NCBI RefSeq assembly: GCF_025152745.1
Contig: NZ_CP104040.1
Coordinates: forward strand, 3,472,001 to 3,536,000
DNA from: Rhizobium sp. WSM4643
GTDB lineage: Bacteria; Pseudomonadota; Alphaproteobacteria; Rhizobiales; Rhizobiaceae
Reading direction: 5' to 3'
Length of the DNA: 64,000 bases
Below, piece by piece: positions 1 through 8,478 of the stretch (position 1 is its first letter; each line of letters begins with the position of its first letter). The position numbers and the translations under genes were made by a program. The notes under the pieces were generated by a model. The model saw only the letters and a list, made by a program, of their open reading frames with translations. It was not told where the DNA came from and did not search any database.

Positions 1-2
1 GC

Positions 3-734
3 ATCGACAACTACGTGAAGATGATCTCCGGCTCGAATTTCCAGCGCACGCTCATCACCACAGCATGGTTCGCGATCGTTTCGGTCGCCGCCGAAATGGT
101 AATCGGCGTTCTGGCAGCCTTGCTGCTGAACCAGCAGTTTCGCGGCCGCACCGCACTTCGCGCCCTGATGATCCTGCCTTGGGCGCTGCCGACCGTCGTC
201 AACGCCACGCTCTGGCGGCTGATCTACAATCCGGAATACGGCGCACTGAACGCCGCGCTGACCCAACTCGGCCTGCTGGAGGCCTACCGCTCCTGGCTCG
301 GCGAACCGGGCACGGCGCTGGCAGCCCTCATCGTCGCCGACTGCTGGAAGAATTTTCCGCTGGTGGCGCTGATCGCGCTGGCCGCACTCCAGGCCGTGCC
401 GCGCGACATCACTGCCGCCTCGCTGGTCGACGGCGCCGGCGCTTTCGCCCGCTTCCGCTTCGTCGTTCTGCCCTATCTCGCCGGGCCCTTGATGGTGGCC
501 CTGGTGCTGCGCACGATCGAGGCCTTCAAAGTGTTCGACATCATCTGGGTCATGACCCGCGGCGGCCCGGCCAACAGCACGCGCACGCTGTCGATCCTCG
601 TCTATCAGGAAGCCTTCTCCTTCCAGCGGGCAGGCTCCGGCGCCTCGCTGGCATTGATCGTCACGCTGCTGGTGACGCTGCTTGCTGCCGGCTACGCCGC
701 TCTGGTGCGCAGGACGGCGGGGAGTGCGGCCTGA
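3..734 (+). CDS. CUT1 sugar ABC transporter permease (MalF/UgpA type), 5' partial
   Basis: Inner-membrane permease of a binding-protein-dependent carbohydrate importer. The frame is open to the window edge, so the N-terminus is missing; a GTG at 15 is internal and not a credible start. About 240 residues are visible with several hydrophobic segments. The cytoplasmic EAA loop lies near DITAASLVDGAGAFARFRF, followed by a proline-containing segment, the contact site for the ATPase in MalF-type permeases. The C-terminus is complete and its TGA shares one base with the ATG of the next permease (TGATG), so the two are translationally coupled. The substrate cannot be read from the permease; the downstream SIS and PfkB genes suggest an amino sugar or glycated compound. 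Family assignment is secure. Confidence 0.9.
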   Translation: MDNYVKMISGSNFQRTLITTAWFAIVSVAAEMVIGVLAALLLNQQFRGRTALRALMILPWALPTVVNATLWRLIYNPEYGALNAALTQLGLLEAYRSWLGEPGTALAALIVADCWKNFPLVALIALAALQAVPRDITAASLVDGAGAFARFRFVVLPYLAGPLMVALVLRTIEAFKVFDIIWVMTRGGPANSTRTLSILVYQEAFSFQRAGSGASLALIVTLLVTLLAAGYAALVRRTAGSAA

Positions 735-1579
735 TGGAACGCCAGAGCCCGCTCTTTTCCGCCTTCATTTACCTCTGTGCATTGCTGCTTGCCGCCGTCA
801 TTCTGGCGCCGATCCTGTGGTTGTTCATCATGAGCATCTCGCCGGCCGCCGACCTTGCAGCAAAGCCGCTGCGCTGGTGGCCGCAGACAGCGGATTTCTC
901 TCGCTACGGCGTGCTGCTCTCGACGCTCGAAAACAGCGCCGGCGCCGCCTTCACCTCGTCGCTGCGAAACAGCATCGAAGTGGCGGGCATGGCGACGATC
1001 GCCGCCATCGCACTCGCCATTCCGGCCGGCTGGGCTGTGTCGCGTACGCCTTCGGTCGGCTGGTCGCTGTCGATGGTGATCGCCACCTATATGTTGCCGC
1101 CGGTGGCGCTCGCCGTGCCGCTCTATATGGGCCTGTCCCATCTCGGATTGCTGAACAACGTCTTCGGCCTCGCTCTCGTCTATCTCACCATCCTTGCGCC
1201 TTTCACCACCTGGCTGATGAAATCGGGTTTCGATTCCATCCCGCGCGAGATCGAATCCGCCGCGATGATCGACGGCGCCGGCCTGTTCCAGACGCTGCGG
1301 ATCATCACGCTGCCGCTGGCGGCCCCCGTGGTCGCGACGTCAAGCCTCTTTGCCTTCCTGCTTGCCTGGGATGAATTCTTCTATGCGCTGCTCTTCACCT
1401 CGGACCAGCGCGCCAAGACGCTGACTGTCGCCATTGCCGATCTCGCCGGCGGCCGCGTTTCCGATTACGGACTGATTGCGACGGCAGGCGTGCTCGCCGC
1501 CCTGCCCCCGGTGCTGATCGGTCTTGTCATGCAACGCGCCCTGATTTCGGGGCTCACCAGCGGCGGCGTCAAGGGATGA
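734..1579 (+). CDS. CUT1 sugar ABC transporter permease (MalG/UgpE type)
   Basis: Second inner-membrane permease subunit, 281 aa, the usual length for MalG-like proteins. The ATG at 734 overlaps the preceding stop by one base and begins MERQSPLFSAF, running into a first membrane segment at about residues 10-32. The EAA loop is clear (EIESAAMIDGAGLFQTLRI) followed by LPLAAP. The C-terminus ends in GVKG, a common ending in this family. It should pair with the upstream permease and the ATPase at 3525. The next gene starts inside its stop codon (ATGA). No separate promoter is apparent. Confidence 0.92.
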   Translation: MERQSPLFSAFIYLCALLLAAVILAPILWLFIMSISPAADLAAKPLRWWPQTADFSRYGVLLSTLENSAGAAFTSSLRNSIEVAGMATIAAIALAIPAGWAVSRTPSVGWSLSMVIATYMLPPVALAVPLYMGLSHLGLLNNVFGLALVYLTILAPFTTWLMKSGFDSIPREIESAAMIDGAGLFQTLRIITLPLAAPVVATSSLFAFLLAWDEFFYALLFTSDQRAKTLTVAIADLAGGRVSDYGLIATAGVLAALPPVLIGLVMQRALISGLTSGGVKG

Positions 1580-2598
1580 ACATGACAGCAGAAAGAACCC
1601 GGCCGGCCGGACTTGCCGCGATCGATCGCGAAATGGCGCGCCAGCATGCCGATGCGATCGCCTCCTATGAAGCCGCCCAGCCGATGGCGGCAAGGGCCGC
1701 CGCCTCGCTGAAAAAGACCGGCAGGCTGCTGCTCATCGGCATGGGCGGCTCACATGCCGTCAACCGCGCCGTCGAGCCGCTCTATCGGGCCTACGGCATC
1801 GATGCCGTGGCCCTGCCGCTGTCCGAGCAGCTTGGCCAGCCGCTGCCGATCGCCGGCAGGACGATCTTCGTCACCTCGCAATCCGGCGAAAGCGCCGAGG
1901 TCGTGCGCTGGTTCGACGAGACCGGCGGCACGGAAGAGACTTTCGGCCTGACACTCGAAGGCGGCTCCTTCCTCGCAAGAACCGCCCCGTCGCTGGTCGG
2001 CAGCGGCGGCACCGAGCTAGCCTTCGCTGCCACCCGCAGCCTGACGGTGACCTTCGCTCTGCATCTGGCTATCCTCGCCGCCCTCGGCGAAAATCCCGAC
2101 GCCGCACTTGCCGTCCTCAAGGCGCCTGAAGACCATGACATCACCGCCGCCCTCTCGGCACTCGAAAACGTCGTGACGATCGTCACGTCGGGACGCCGGC
2201 TGCAGGGTGTCGCCGAGGCGCTGGCGCTCGGATTGACGGAGCTGTCACGCCGTCCCTGCTTTTCGCTCGAAGGCGGCCAGCTGCGCCACGGACCGATGGA
2301 GATGCTGGGATCGGACATCGGTGTCGTGCTCTTCCGCGGCATGGACGAAACGGCCGGCCTGGTCACCGCAATGGCGGCATCCGCTGTCGAGACCGGCGCC
2401 CCGATCATCTTGTTCGACGCCTCGGGCGAAGCGCCGGTCGCCGGCGCGGTGACGATCCGCTTTGCGCCTGCAACCGGTCTTGCCGCGATCTTCGCCATGC
2501 TGCCGGTCGCCCAGCGGCTGATGATCGCCTTTGCAGATGCCCGCCTGGAGAATGCCGGAACGCCAGTCCGCTCCACGAAGATCACCCGGAGCGAATGA
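1576..2598 (+). CDS. SIS-domain sugar isomerase/deglycase-like protein
   Basis: Cytoplasmic 340-aa protein with two SIS (sugar isomerase) domains, related to the isomerase half of GlmS and to AgaS/FrlB-type enzymes. The first SIS domain contains GMGGSHAVNR near residue 56 and the Ser-rich phosphosugar loop TSQSGESAEVVRWF near residue 98. The second half has LEGGQLRHGPMEML, the Glu/His-Gly-Pro segment that in this family contributes to the active site. There is no glutamine amidotransferase domain, so it is not a full GlmS. The ATG overlaps the upstream stop (ATGA). In frl-type operons a SIS deglycase works with a PfkB kinase, and the next gene is such a kinase. The exact reaction is inferred from that arrangement. 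Confidence 0.85.
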   Translation: MNMTAERTRPAGLAAIDREMARQHADAIASYEAAQPMAARAAASLKKTGRLLLIGMGGSHAVNRAVEPLYRAYGIDAVALPLSEQLGQPLPIAGRTIFVTSQSGESAEVVRWFDETGGTEETFGLTLEGGSFLARTAPSLVGSGGTELAFAATRSLTVTFALHLAILAALGENPDAALAVLKAPEDHDITAALSALENVVTIVTSGRRLQGVAEALALGLTELSRRPCFSLEGGQLRHGPMEMLGSDIGVVLFRGMDETAGLVTAMAASAVETGAPIILFDASGEAPVAGAVTIRFAPATGLAAIFAMLPVAQRLMIAFADARLENAGTPVRSTKITRSE

Positions 2599-3528
2599 AT
2601 GCGGCCGCTTGCAGTCATCGGCAACGTCAACATCGACCTGATCCTTGGACCGGCCGCCCCCTGGCCGAAGGCCGGGACGGAAATCATCGTCGATCATGAC
2701 GAATTGCGGGTCGGCGGAGCCGCCGGCAACAGCGCGCTCGCCTGGCAAGCGCTTGGCGTCGAATTCGGGATCGCCGCCAATATCGGCAGCGACCAGTTCG
2801 GCCGCTGGCTGAGCGAAGCCTTCGGCCACCGTTCCGACAAGTGGCAGGTCCGTCCTGAGAAAACGACGCTCTCCGTCGGCATTACCCATCCGGACGGCGA
2901 GCGCACCTTCTTCACGACGAGGGGCCATCTGCCGCGCTTCAGTCTGGCAGACGTCTTTGCGGCCCTCGACGGCACTCGCCTCAGCGGCGGTTACGCCCTT
3001 CTCTGCGGCTCGTTCCTGACCGACGACCTGACAGCGGATTATGACGCCCTCTTCGACTGGGCCGACAGCCATGGCATCACCGTCGCGCTCGATACCGGCT
3101 GGCCGCTCGACGGCTGGACAAACGAGAATTGCGCGGCGACACGTGCCTGGCTCTCCCGCAGCGGTATCGCGCTGCTGAATGAGGTCGAATCGACGACGCT
3201 TGCCGGCATCGCCGATCCGATCGAGGCGGCCCGTCACATCAGGTCGCATATGCCGGAGGGCGCGATCATCGTCGTCAAGCAGGGCCCGGACGGCGCTCTC
3301 GCGATCGGGCCGGACGGCCTGTTGGTTTCGGTGGCGGCACCCGCTGTCGAGGTCGTCGATACGATCGGCGCCGGCGATGTCTTCAACGCCGCCTTCCTCG
3401 CCGCGCTCGCAAGCGATGAGCCGCTGATGTCCTGCCTGGAGGCGGGAACCGCAGTCGCCTCGCGCGCCATCTCCACCCTTCCCCGCAATTATGGCGGCCC
3501 GTCATCTCCTGAGGAGCCCGTGCGATGA
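2599..3528 (+). CDS. PfkB-family carbohydrate kinase
   Basis: ATP-dependent sugar kinase of the ribokinase/PfkB family, 309 aa, cytoplasmic. The N-terminal substrate glycine motif GGAAGNSALAW is at about residues 36-46. The C-terminal signature DTIGAGD starts at residue 254 and supplies the catalytic base Asp260 and the anion hole. The ATG directly follows the TGA of the SIS gene with no spacer, and the stop overlaps the next ATG (ATGA). The context suggests it phosphorylates the imported sugar or sugar adduct before or after the SIS enzyme acts, as FrlD does with FrlB. Substrate is not determinable from sequence alone. Confidence 0.9.
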   Translation: MRPLAVIGNVNIDLILGPAAPWPKAGTEIIVDHDELRVGGAAGNSALAWQALGVEFGIAANIGSDQFGRWLSEAFGHRSDKWQVRPEKTTLSVGITHPDGERTFFTTRGHLPRFSLADVFAALDGTRLSGGYALLCGSFLTDDLTADYDALFDWADSHGITVALDTGWPLDGWTNENCAATRAWLSRSGIALLNEVESTTLAGIADPIEAARHIRSHMPEGAIIVVKQGPDGALAIGPDGLLVSVAAPAVEVVDTIGAGDVFNAAFLAALASDEPLMSCLEAGTAVASRAISTLPRNYGGPSSPEEPVR

Positions 3529-4598
3529 GCGCGCTCGAAATTCAGAACATCCGCAAGACCTACGGCGACGTCGAGACGCTGAAAGGCATCGACATCTCAT
3601 TGGAAAGCGGCGAGTTCCTGGTGCTGCTCGGCTCCTCCGGCTGCGGCAAGTCCACGCTGCTGAACATCATCGCCGGCCTTGCCGAGGCGACGAGCGGCGA
3701 TGTCAGGATCGGCGGCCGCTCGGTGCTTAGCGTACATCCGAAGGACCGCGATATTGCCATGGTCTTTCAATCCTACGCGCTCTATCCCAATCTGACGGTG
3801 CACCGGAACATCGGCTTCGGCCTGGAAATGCGCAAGGTGCCGACGCCGGAGCGCGACAGGGCCGTACACGATGCCGCAAAGCTCCTGCAAATCGAAAACC
3901 TCCTCGACCGCAAGCCGAGCCAGCTTTCCGGCGGCCAGCGCCAGCGCGTCGCGATCGGCCGCGCGCTGGTGCGCAAGCCGGAGGTATTCCTTTTCGACGA
4001 ACCTCTCTCCAACCTCGACGCCAAGCTGCGCATGGAGATGCGCACCGAAATCAAGCGGCTGCATCAGATGCTGAAAACCACGGTCGTCTATGTCACCCAT
4101 GACCAGATCGAGGCAATGACCCTTGCAAGCCGCATCGCCGTCATGCGCGACGGCCGCATCGAGCAGCTGGGCACGCCGGAGGAGATCTACAACCGTCCGG
4201 CGACGCTCTATGTCGCCACCTTCGTCGGCGCGCCGCCGATGAACCTGCTGAAGGCGACGGCGCGTGACGGTCGCCTGGCGCTTTCAGGCTCCGATGCGAT
4301 CCTGCCCCTGCACGCCCGTTTCCGAGAAGCGGCCGGCAATGGCGGCGAGCTTATCCTCGGCATCCGTCCCGAGGCGCTTCGCACGGACGGCACCGGCCCA
4401 TCGATCGAGGCAACCCTTGAGGTCGCAGAGCTGACCGGCCCGGAACTCGTCGTCACTGCCCTTGCCGGAAATCAGCGCCTGATGGCCTGCCTGCCGCCGC
4501 GAACGCCAATCCGCGACAACGAAAAGCTCACTCTCTCTTTCGACGAGGAGGCAATGCACCTCTTCGACCCGGAAACCGGTCTCAGTTGCGGCCGTTAG
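3525..4598 (+). CDS. Sugar ABC transporter ATPase (MalK/UgpC/MsmK type)
   Basis: Cytoplasmic ATPase that energises the CUT1 importer encoded at the start of the operon; 357 aa, normal for the family. Walker A GSSGCGKST spans residues 36-44, the signature LSGGQRQ and the Walker B segment FLFDEPLSNLD follow, and the switch histidine lies in YVTHDQ. The C-terminal third is the OB-fold/TOBE regulatory domain (GAPPMNLL, then LGIRPEAL). Last gene of the five-gene overlapping operon; a perfect hairpin lies 8 bases after its stop. No binding-protein gene is visible here; it probably lies left of the window. Confidence 0.95.
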   Translation: MSALEIQNIRKTYGDVETLKGIDISLESGEFLVLLGSSGCGKSTLLNIIAGLAEATSGDVRIGGRSVLSVHPKDRDIAMVFQSYALYPNLTVHRNIGFGLEMRKVPTPERDRAVHDAAKLLQIENLLDRKPSQLSGGQRQRVAIGRALVRKPEVFLFDEPLSNLDAKLRMEMRTEIKRLHQMLKTTVVYVTHDQIEAMTLASRIAVMRDGRIEQLGTPEEIYNRPATLYVATFVGAPPMNLLKATARDGRLALSGSDAILPLHARFREAAGNGGELILGIRPEALRTDGTGPSIEATLEVAELTGPELVVTALAGNQRLMACLPPRTPIRDNEKLTLSFDEEAMHLFDPETGLSCGR

Positions 4599-4606
4599 TA
4601 CAGGAT

Positions 4607-4633
4607 GATTTTAGGCCGGATCGGCCTAAAATC
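4607..4633. terminator. Perfect 12-bp inverted repeat after the transporter operon
   Basis: Arms GATTTTAGGCCG and CGGCCTAAAATC are perfect complements with a 3-base loop. The position directly after the ATPase stop fits a transcription terminator, and the A/T ends of the arms could act in either direction. It may equally be one unit of a dispersed rhizobial palindromic repeat. Confidence 0.6.
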
Positions 4634-4660
4634 TGAATCCTGTTATACATTATATAGTTA

Positions 4661-4710
4661 GAGCATGATGTCGTCCGAAAAGTGTGAGCGGTTTTACGAT
4701 AACGACATGC
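4661..4710. repeat. Rhizobial mosaic intergenic palindrome, unit A
   Basis: An imperfect palindrome of the type GCATGATGTCGTCCGAAAA ... GCGGTTTT ... ACGACATGC. A related copy lies at 20466-20511, with the same order of GTCGTCC, AAAA, AGCGGTTTT and ACG..CATG blocks. Such elements are common between genes in rhizobia and can fold in the transcript. Confidence 0.5.
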
Positions 4711-4725
4711 GTAAAAACTAGGACC

Positions 4726-4767
4726 TAAAGCGCGAGGAGCGACTCTGAAAGATCGCAACGCGCTTTA
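4726..4767. repeat. Rhizobial mosaic intergenic palindrome, unit B
   Basis: The ends TAAAGCGCG and CGCGCTTTA are complementary, separated by GAGCGACTCTGAAAGATCGCAA, giving an interrupted hairpin. A diverged relative lies at 22511-22550 just after the second exoY-like gene. It sits between two convergent transcription units (ATPase on plus, glycanase on minus). Confidence 0.5.
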
Positions 4768-4795
4768 GCGACCGAACGGTTTTCCAGTCAGTTGT

Positions 4796-5623
4796 TCAAT
4801 TCGCTGCGTCAGTCGGCTTCCGCTGGTAGACGTGAATATAGTCGACGAGCAGGATGGAAGGGTTCGGCGTTTCATCGATCGGCCAACCCGAGCCGAGCGC
4901 CAGGTTCACCAGCGGATAGAACGGCATGTGGAACTCCTTCGGCGTATCGAAGCTCCAGATGAACTGACGGTCAAAGTAGAAGCTCGTCTTGTCAGCTTGG
5001 ATATCGACGCCGTAAGTGTGGTATTCGTTGTTTAAAATTCCGTCCTGAACGGTTTGCCAATGGCCGCCGGTCGTGTTCTGGCCGCCCTGGCTCTGACGCC
5101 AGATATGAAAGCCCATGCTGAATTCGTAGGGCGCGCGTCCATAATATTCCAGGACGTCGATCTCGGAGGTGTATTTCGACCGGTCAAGCCCGATGAGCCA
5201 GAAGGCCGGCCAGACACCCTTGCCCGGCGGCAGCTTCATCCGTGCTTCGAAATAACCAAATTGCTGCGAGAAGCCTTCGCCTTTCGGGTTCACCGACGAC
5301 AACAGGCCCGAGCGCCAAGTTCCATCGGCCTCCTTGCGCGCTTCGATCTTCAGAATTCCCTGATCGGTGGTAAACGGAAAGCCCGGCGCCGGGTCTGTGA
5401 ACCTGGCGTCACCGAAATCGCCGTTCCAGGGCGTATGGGCGATCCAGCGGGAGCTTCTCTCCCCCCAGGCCGAGACGTCCAGACTGTCGAAACTTTCCTC
5501 GAACGTTAGCTGGTACGCATTGATATTGAGTAGTTGCTGAGCCTCGCTGGGCTGCCCGGGCAACGCCCCCAGGCCGAGAACAATGAGCAAACCCAGAGCC
5601 TTAGAAGATATCCCGTAACGCAT
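4796..5623 (-). CDS. Secreted GH16 endo-beta-glycanase (ExoK-like)
   Basis: Glycoside hydrolase family 16 enzyme, 275 aa, predicted to be exported and to cleave beta-1,3/1,4-glucan-type linkages, as ExoK trims succinoglycan. The catalytic GH16 motif EIDVLE is at residues 154-159, giving nucleophile Glu154, assisting Asp156 and acid/base Glu159. The start at 5623 is preferred over an upstream in-frame ATG at 5872 because a strong GGAGGAG ribosome site precedes it and the protein then begins with a signal peptide ending near PSEAQQ. It is the last gene of the minus-strand polysaccharide block, 50 bases after the flippase. Expected role is sizing or release of the polysaccharide made by this locus. 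Confidence 0.9.
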   Translation of the reverse strand: MRYGISSKALGLLIVLGLGALPGQPSEAQQLLNINAYQLTFEESFDSLDVSAWGERSSRWIAHTPWNGDFGDARFTDPAPGFPFTTDQGILKIEARKEADGTWRSGLLSSVNPKGEGFSQQFGYFEARMKLPPGKGVWPAFWLIGLDRSKYTSEIDVLEYYGRAPYEFSMGFHIWRQSQGGQNTTGGHWQTVQDGILNNEYHTYGVDIQADKTSFYFDRQFIWSFDTPKEFHMPFYPLVNLALGSGWPIDETPNPSILLVDYIHVYQRKPTDAAN

Positions 5624-5673
5624 CCTGCTCCTCCGAAAACGCCAAACCAATCGTTGGACTACACTTGTCTCGA

Positions 5674-7155
5674 TCAAAAGGTGAGAACCCCGTTTCGTCG
5701 CGGCATGAGCCTTTGGACGACGATGGTCTCGATGCCGTCTGGCCTTCCGACAACCTGCCACAGCAACAGCGCGAAGGCCCAGAAGATCGCGACTGCTGCC
5801 CCGCCGCAAAGCGCCAGGCCGACGACAAGGTTTAGGCCGACAGGCATGGCGGCGAGCATCGGCGCCATCCACAGCAGGAAAGCGATCATCGGCAAGCTCG
5901 CGGACAGAGGCCGCAAAAAAGCGTTCAACTGAGCGGCAAACGTCGCGCCGATCAGCCGCCGCGTGATGATAAGCGATGCGGCATAGGCGACAAGCACCGC
6001 CACGATCCGCGCGCCCAATGCTCCTGCCACCTGAAAATAGACGATGCCCAGGACGGTGACCGGAACCCTGACGGCGAACTCGGCAAACATCCGGAGAGCG
6101 AGATAACGGGTCTTATTCAGGACCATGGCCAATGGCGGCATCATATTCGTCGGAAGACCGAGCAGACTGACGATGCACAGCCATTGCAGAATCGGCGCGG
6201 CGGATGCCCATTTCTCGCCAACGATGATCCGTACGGCCGGCTCGGCAAGAAGCGCCAGCGTGATGAGGATGGGCGCGGCCACGAAGGTGATCGCGTTCGT
6301 CGCCTTCAGATAGGCAGTGATCAGATTACGACGGTCATCGACGGTCGAGAATGCCGCCATCAGCGGGCGCAACAATGGCCCAACAAAGGTCTGGTATGGA
6401 ATACCGGCAATATTGTCGGCGACGCTGAAGGCGCCGAAGGTCGACAAGCCGGTAAAGCGTGGCAAAAGCAGCCGGTCCAGTTGCCAGTTGATCGAACTCA
6501 GCACCTGCGACACGGTGTTCCAGCTGATCATGTCCTGAAAGTGCTTCCACTCGGAAAGGCTGAACCTCGGTCGCATCGGCGCAAAGACATAGGAGGTGAT
6601 CGCCGCGGCGGTCGGGCCTGCAACCGCGCCGATCGCCAGTCCCCAATAGCTGCCGGTCGCGACCGCCACCCCGACACCGAACAGCAGTGTCGAACCCTTG
6701 GTGATGAGATCGAGTGCGAACTCGCGTTTGAAATCGAACCGTTGCATGAACAGAACCATGCGTGGGCTGATCACACTGCGCATCGCAGGCGCGATGGAGA
6801 GCACGGCGACAAGCGAGAAAAGCCGGGAATCGTCGTAGATCAGAGCCATTGGCCAGGAAATGATCATCATCAGTATGCTGATGGCCACGCCTCGAAGCAG
6901 GCTGAGGGTAAGGGCCGTGGCAAACATATCGTCAGAAGGCGACGGCTGGCGCATCAGGGCCTGCGTCAGCGGCAGGTCCAGGATTGTCTCGACGATGACC
7001 AGAACCGAGGTCGCGATAGCGACAAGGCCAAAATCTGCTGGGCTCAAAAGCCTTGCGAGGACCAGGAGGCTGACGAAATCGAGCAGTCGCGCCAGGAATT
7101 TTCCGCCGATTGTCCAGATACTCGCCGTCGCCGTCTTCTGAGATACGCTTGACAT
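5674..7155 (-). CDS. Wzx/ExoT-like polysaccharide flippase (MOP superfamily)
   Basis: Inner-membrane protein of 493 aa with about 12-14 hydrophobic segments, typical of WzxC/ExoT-type flippases that move lipid-linked repeat units to the periplasmic face. The N-terminus (ASIWTIGGKFLARLLDFVSL) and the pattern of small residues in the first helices fit the polysaccharide-synthesis branch of the MOP superfamily. It lies between the GT4 genes and the glycanase on the same strand. With the Wzy-like protein at 16138 and the Wza/Wzc-like genes it completes a Wzx/Wzy-dependent pathway. The substrate is unknown. Confidence 0.9.
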   Translation of the reverse strand: MSSVSQKTATASIWTIGGKFLARLLDFVSLLVLARLLSPADFGLVAIATSVLVIVETILDLPLTQALMRQPSPSDDMFATALTLSLLRGVAISILMMIISWPMALIYDDSRLFSLVAVLSIAPAMRSVISPRMVLFMQRFDFKREFALDLITKGSTLLFGVGVAVATGSYWGLAIGAVAGPTAAAITSYVFAPMRPRFSLSEWKHFQDMISWNTVSQVLSSINWQLDRLLLPRFTGLSTFGAFSVADNIAGIPYQTFVGPLLRPLMAAFSTVDDRRNLITAYLKATNAITFVAAPILITLALLAEPAVRIIVGEKWASAAPILQWLCIVSLLGLPTNMMPPLAMVLNKTRYLALRMFAEFAVRVPVTVLGIVYFQVAGALGARIVAVLVAYAASLIITRRLIGATFAAQLNAFLRPLSASLPMIAFLLWMAPMLAAMPVGLNLVVGLALCGGAAVAIFWAFALLLWQVVGRPDGIETIVVQRLMPRRNGVLTF

Positions 7156-7233
7156 GATCTATCTTCTATTCCTCGTCGACGGATTGAGACGGTTTCGGTG
7201 GCAGCGGCAAACAGGCAGCTCCGTCCTTTTCCG

Positions 7234-8478
7234 TCAGCCCGGCCGTCTTCTGAAGACCTCGGCGGATCGGTCGCCATGGGTGGACAGTTGTTGTTCGATC
7301 AGGTTGGACAGACGGTCGCGGAACACGGTGGAAGAGAATTTCAGCGAGTGCGCGCGGATGGCATGCGGATCGATATCGTCCTCCACCTCTTCGAACGCCG
7401 CCATCGTTTCCAACAGAGCTTCCGTGGTCTGCTGCGCAAAGCGAAAACCGACCTGCGGCGAGGAAACGGTTTCTCTGGCACCGCCGGCGTCGAAAGCCAG
7501 GACCGGCCGCCCGGATGCCATGGCTTCCACCGGAAGGATGCCGAAATCCTCCGTGCCCGGAAACAACAGCGCGCGGCATCGCGACAGGTGGTCGCGCAGA
7601 ATGTTGAAGGGCTGGTGGCCGAGAAACTCAACGGTCGGTCCGGCGATCGACTTCAGATAAGCCAATTGTTCTCCCTCGCCGATCACGACCAGCTTCCGCC
7701 CGGCCTCGGTGCAGGCGCGAACGGCGATATCCGGCCGCTTATAGGTGGTCAGCTGACCCGCATAGAGATAGAATTCGCCTTTTCCCTTCCCCACCGCAAA
7801 ATCGTCCGTCGCAACGGGCGGATGGATGACGATGGATTCCCGGTCGTAGAAGCGGCGGATGCGGCTTGCGACATAATCGGAATTGGCGACGAACACATCG
7901 ACTCGCGAGGACGTCGTCACGTCCCAGGCGCGCAGCATGGGCGCGGTGATCGACATCAAAGCGCGCCCAACCCAGGGCAGGCCATGACGGTAGACATGGA
8001 ACTGATCCCAAATGTAGCGCATCGGCGAGTGGCAGTAGCAGACATGCAGCGCGTCGGCGCGCGTGATGATGCCCTTGGCGGGTCCGGATTCACTCGACAG
8101 CACGAGATCGTAGTCCTGCAGATCGAACTGCTCGAGCGCGAAGGGCATCAGCGGCAGCATCTTGGTATAATGCCGTTGCGCGCCGGGGATCTTCTGCAGG
8201 AAGGACGTGCGGATGTTCCGCGTCTTCAGGAAATCGCTGATGCGATCCCGGTTGCAGACGAGGGTGAAGATGTCGGCCTGCGGAAACATGCGGCACAGCT
8301 CTTCGACGACTTTCTCGCCGCCGCGCATCGAAACGAGCCAATAATGCACGATGGCGACACGAAGCTGCTTTGTGTCGCTCGCGCCTCCGGCATCAGTGAC
8401 ACGTCTTTTCGCCATGACAGGGGCATCGCCGAGAAATGCCCTCGCGTCGGGAAGAGAGGTTGTTGCTTTAAGAGTCAA
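7234..8478 (-). CDS. GT4-family glycosyltransferase
   Basis: Cytoplasmic retaining glycosyltransferase with GT-B fold, about 414 aa. The C-terminal nucleotide-sugar site is visible as EDFGILPVE, the family EX7E motif, preceded by YLYAGQLTTYKRPD, a typical donor-binding loop. The proposed start is a TTG at 8478 that overlaps the stop of the upstream gene (TTGA) and follows GGAG by 7 bases; the first in-frame ATG is at 8415 and lacks a clear ribosome site, so the start is uncertain by 21 codons. It is translationally coupled to the second GT4 upstream. It should add one sugar of the repeat unit; donor and linkage cannot be read. Confidence 0.88.
   Translation of the reverse strand: MTLKATTSLPDARAFLGDAPVMAKRRVTDAGGASDTKQLRVAIVHYWLVSMRGGEKVVEELCRMFPQADIFTLVCNRDRISDFLKTRNIRTSFLQKIPGAQRHYTKMLPLMPFALEQFDLQDYDLVLSSESGPAKGIITRADALHVCYCHSPMRYIWDQFHVYRHGLPWVGRALMSITAPMLRAWDVTTSSRVDVFVANSDYVASRIRRFYDRESIVIHPPVATDDFAVGKGKGEFYLYAGQLTTYKRPDIAVRACTEAGRKLVVIGEGEQLAYLKSIAGPTVEFLGHQPFNILRDHLSRCRALLFPGTEDFGILPVEAMASGRPVLAFDAGGARETVSSPQVGFRFAQQTTEALLETMAAFEEVEDDIDPHAIRAHSLKFSSTVFRDRLSNLIEQQLSTHGDRSAEVFRRRPG

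Noticed and set aside
1791..3249. Long minus-strand frames opposite the SIS and PfkB genes
   Set aside because: They are antisense shadows of GC-rich coding DNA, with no ribosome sites and no recognisable domains.
6184..7152. 322-codon plus-strand frame opposite the flippase
   Set aside because: Arg/Asp/Gln-rich composition typical of an antisense frame; the flippase on the other strand explains the region.
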